In this document: piece by piece, positions 60,535-64,000 of the stretch
Position numbering within the stretch: the first letter of the stretch is position 1
Layout of the letters: each line of letters starts with the position of its first letter
Assembly (NCBI RefSeq): GCF_024868665.1
Contig: NC_079891.1
Coordinates: 34,289,060 to 34,353,059, forward strand
From: Triplophysa rosa
Taxonomy: Eukaryota; Chordata; Actinopteri; Cypriniformes; Nemacheilidae
Direction: 5' to 3'
DNA: 64,000 nt
Made by a program: the position numbers and the translations under genes
The notes under the pieces: model-generated
Told to the model about the DNA's origin: nothing
What the model saw: only the letters and a program-made list of their open reading frames with translations
The model's database searches: none

Positions 60535-60800
60535 TGTAGACTATATATTTTTTATAAATGTACATACGTATTACACATTTAAATTTTACACGTAGAATTA
60601 AACATTTGTTTTTACATTTAGATACACTATAAATGATAAAATAATTAATTTAATAATGAAGGTAAAATGTAAACATTTAACTACGTTCCTTCATGTGATC
60701 TGTGAGTTGTATTGGTACTTTCAGGGATTTATGGATGCTGTCCTAATATTCTTCAAAAGCATTTCCACGAATGACCTGTAGATGAAGCTCTTCGTTTATA
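60535..60800 (-). repeat. Junction segment J, inverted copy
   Basis: Reverse complement of 34079-34342, ending at the outer edge of the right arm. Immediately after it (60801) the sequence switches to a direct copy of 34343 onward (agtatccatataatagc). Confidence 0.85.
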
Positions 60801-61046
60801 TAAAGTATCCATATAATAGCATTGAGTTTAAAAGCATTTATATTATCAACACATCTTTCTGAACCAGAATATAATAACATTAAACACCAAACAATAAACA
60901 AAAAACATAAATAAAACACTTTTTGACTCATACAAGGTGATAGCAATGTGATTACACAGAAATGATTGCTTTAATCTGAAGAGCAGACAGCAGCAGGTGG
61001 AGAAAGTGACACACGTGACCTGCTGCACATTGACAGAAGAGCAGAC

Positions 61047-61639
61047 ATGAGGTCTTGTACATCCACCGAGATGATTTACTATTGGACAAACATTATATTC
61101 ATTATCATCTTTGAACATGTTAAGAGATGTCATTCTTCAGGTCAGATGAAATTGTTGGTCACACAAATGTAAACAGCGTTTTTATCATTTGATTTTCTTA
61201 TTTCCATTCTGCTCAAATGTATTTTGTAAACCTGCTTAGAAACAAAGTACGCATTTTTGTTCTTTTGTTAAGCTGCTTTCCTTCAAACATTGTTAGTATT
61301 AATGTTTACATTTAATTTACACTAAATATGTAAAGCACCAGGACTAGCAATGTAGCATAATTTATGTTACAAATTAATTTCACATTTCAATGATTTTCTT
61401 GTAGATTACATCAATGTGCCGGACATTGTCAAACTTCGGGCTTTGGACATGTGGAGAATGGAGATGAATATGAGTGAAGAACATAGAAACCAGAAGTATG
61501 AAATACAAGTTGGCCGCACAAAAACATGGATATTATTGACAGAGTGAGTTTAACTGTCCCACTGCCTCCTAACACAGGTTTTTGTGTTTTTATTTGTATA
61601 GACAGTAATGATTTTCTGTGCATTGACAGATGTCATTGA
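61047..61639 (+). CDS. Small putative secreted or membrane protein, copy 2
   Basis: Same three-exon model as at 34596: exons 61047-61140, 61405-61543 and 61630-61639. All donors and acceptors are kept. Exon 2 differs at three codons (Ser to Asn, Met to Lys, Ala to Thr), and I saw no silent change in it. Confidence 0.4.
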
Positions 61640-63198
61640 ATGCTGTTGCTGACACATCTGGACGTCACAGATGCCGCTGAACTGCACAGATCATTCTGTG
61701 AGAATAAGACGCATCTCTGATAACTTTTGGATCCTGGAGCGCATGGAAAACTCACTGTGGTGGGAATTTAAAATCTGTTTCTGTGCTGATAATAATGGGC
61801 ATCACATCCCAGCCGAAAAAAAAAAAACGAATGGGTTCAATGGTTATAATGAGAACTGAATTGGTTTTAAAGAAAGCTTTAATGGTATCTGTGGGTCTCT
61901 ACTAGTAATGTGTTGGGTTCTATTGGTGGGATTTTATCTGGTGGAACCAATAGAAAACCATTAAATCCTACTGGAATAAAGCCCAAAACACATTACATAA
62001 AGACATTTTGTACTGGTTTTAATGGTAAACAGCTGATGGTGTTTTTGGAATGGAAACCATTATAATTTGTATAGCTGTTTTACTGCTTTTGAGATGTATT
62101 TGTATATATTGTATATAACTAATATATTTTTAGTATTATTAATACACTTAAAAAAAAATGTTGGGTTGTTTCAACCCGAAGTTGGGTCAAAGACAGACAT
62201 TTTCTATGTTCATTTAAACCAGCGGTTTGGTTTGACCATATTTTACCCAAAAGGTTCAAGAATAAAACAAATCAAGAATATATCGAGAATTAGTTGTTTA
62301 TTTAAAAGAAACAGGATTGATTAATAGGATATAGGATACCGTTTAAAAAAAATGTTTTTTATTATTTTTATAATAAATACGTAGCTTTTGTTGCTAAACT
62401 TCCTAGTCATTGGGCGCTTCATACTCCTTTCCAGTAGGTGGCGGGAATGCACCTTTTAAGTTGGTTTGCCAACCGCCATTAAATCCTAAAAGAAGAAGAA
62501 GAAGTCCTTTGCGGGCTCTCGCAAATGTGAAAGTCATCTATTTCCGGGACTTAGTTTGTACGAGGTGAAGTTTCTCTTACTTATTATCAAATTAAGAGTT
62601 ATTTTTAACCTTTATCCTGCATTGTAAACGTGCTTAGCTTTGCTGCATATCCATTGCCTCCATTGTTTTGCCTCATTTGGATAAAAGCGTCTAAATGTAA
62701 ATGACAACCAGGCGCGTGTTGTCGGAGCACAATCGGGGTCTGTTACTTTGCTATGTTCTTATGACGTGTTCTTCTCCGATACTTTTCGCGTTCAAGGCGA
62801 GAGCAGACTCGGAAACCGCGTAGAAATGCAAAAACGAATTCAAACTCTGTAGTATATAATGCTGTTTAATTCTATTTAAATGTACTTTACTTTCCTTTAA
62901 ACGAGAACACCATTTATATCCGAAATCTACCTGTCACGCTGGACTTTTTAATTAATTAATTTTTTAAATATATTTCTTTGTTCTGACATTTCTGTGCAAC
63001 GTGGTGTGAAGAAAGATCAGATCAAAAAGCCATAGTTAGAAAGTTTGGCATTTTGCCAAATATTGATGTGCTTATTCACTTAATCATCAAATGGACAGTA
63101 AATTTTCACACATCACTTATCACATCACTCAAATCTTTTGTTTCTGTTTTCAGCTATTCATCTTTAGTCCTTCACAGACGCACCGAATAGTCAAAAAC

Positions 63199-64000
63199 AT
63201 GTCTTCACCACCCAAGAGAATGAAGCAAACCGATATAAGGACTTCCCTAAGTCGTGTGGGTAACAGTGTAAGTTTTCTTCGTTTGGACTCAGTTTTAGTG
63301 CTAATGATGATAATAACTATGTACACTCAAAAAAATGTTGGTTTATTTTTAACCCAGCGTTGGGTCAGAAAGGGACAAACCGAGCTGGTTGTAAATGAAC
63401 CTTTGGCCTGTTTTAAGCCATTGTTGGGGTATACATACACACTTCGAGTGTATTCATAGGTGAAATGTATTTCAGACAAACCAGACTGCCAGAGCCCCTG
63501 TCGCTGAGGACGCGTCACAGGCTAGTGACACCGCTCAGGTATGATGAAACCGTCGTTTCTAGATTACCTATGACCGCAGCATTAATAACAGACAGACTTT
63601 GAAGAAGTTTCTGCAGTTCAGTCTTAGGAGCAGAGATTACATGTTACTTTCAAATATGTCTTCTGATAAGTGTTAGTGATATTGTGATATTTGACATACT
63701 GTAAAGGTCAAACTCTTACAGTAAAGAACATATAATGAAGTACAATCTAACATTATTGTTTACATTTTTCCAGGAAAGGATGGATAAAGTGCCTAAGAAA
63801 GAAGTTGCAGATGAATTCTCTAAAGACCAGCAGCAGGTCGGTCACTTACAACACATTCACTCATAATTAATCATTTAGATAACTAACATTTATCAGAAGT
63901 ATTCAGTTACTTAAATGTTTGTTTGTATATAATCAATTGTTTGTTTTCATATAACAGGACAAGGAAGAGAAAGCATTTAAGTATCGTTTAAACTCTATAA
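63199..64000 (+). CDS. fam111a: FAM111-like gene, 5' part, runs off the window
   Basis: Untranslated exon 1 ends at 62564. Coding exons are 63199-63267 (MSSPPKRMKQTDIRTSLSRV), 63476-63538, 63774-63836 and 63958 onward, cut by the window edge after 43 bases. Relative to the truncated copy there is one extra in-frame codon (Ser) in the first coding exon. The start ATG follows an acceptor at 63153. Whether the protease domain follows cannot be seen here. Confidence 0.75.

Larger units (their letters stand above)
49781..60730 (-). repeat. Right arm of giant palindrome
   Basis: Reverse complement of the left arm. It contains mirror copies of the Pim-like gene, the minisatellite (50463-51905), the Harbinger MITE (50123-50326) and the hairpin. 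It differs from the left arm at 51821-51996, lacks one 705-bp unit, and is rich in one-base insertions at about 59510-59960. Confidence 0.95.
60801..64000 (+). repeat. FAM111 5' block, direct repeat copy 2
   Basis: Direct copy of 34343-37540 or so, continuing to the window edge. Unlike copy 1 it has not met a breakpoint by the end of the window, so it may lead into a full FAM111 gene. Confidence 0.9.

Overview
The window looks like a teleost genome, most likely cypriniform. Genes are split by GT-AG introns, and the spaces between them are packed with fish-type DNA transposons: hAT-like elements, a Tc1 remnant, short palindromic MITEs, a tRNA-derived SINE and a LINE scrap. Nothing bacterial is present. 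Two gene families dominate. One is FAM111-like trypsin-fold proteases: one complete catalytic exon at 2.98-4.67 kb, one 5' fragment at 36.1-37.7 kb, and one copy running off the right edge. The other is Pim-like kinases that have lost their catalytic residues: partial copies at 23.5-25.5 and 26.1-27.0 kb, and a longer two-domain copy present once in each arm of a giant inverted repeat.

Layout. 1-5 kb: transposon debris and the FAM111 catalytic exon. 5.5-12.6 kb: minus-strand exons of a gene I could not identify, with MITEs and an old local duplication. 11.9-23.5 kb: a tandem duplication of about 5.5-6.1 kb with its seam at a single N (17398). It is threaded through two nested hAT-type transposons and carries two of the minus-strand exons and a Pim-like promoter. 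23.5-27.5 kb: two decayed Pim-like copies, one with a SINE insertion. 27.5-34 kb: repeat-rich DNA with a Tc1 remnant and an 83-bp minisatellite that ends in a 100-N gap. 34.1-37.7 kb: a small unidentified gene plus a truncated FAM111 gene. This block recurs in direct orientation from 60.8 kb to the window end.

37.7-60.7 kb is a near-perfect palindrome. Arms of about 11 kb flank a 498-bp spacer (49283-49780). Each arm holds a Pim-like pseudokinase gene, a 108-bp minisatellite and several MITEs. Long stretches of the arms pair without any indel. They differ in one divergent patch of about 170 bp, in a 705-bp tandem duplication found only on the left, and in an insertion-rich stretch on the right that looks like uncorrected long-read sequence. 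The palindrome may be real and kept alike by gene conversion, or it may be partly an assembly product; the sequence supports arguments both ways.

FAM111 proteases and expanded Pim-like kinases often occur as fast-evolving multicopy families in fish. The picture is of a duplicating, decaying gene cluster. The Pim-like copies share a conserved CRE plus TATA promoter, so even broken copies may be transcribed.
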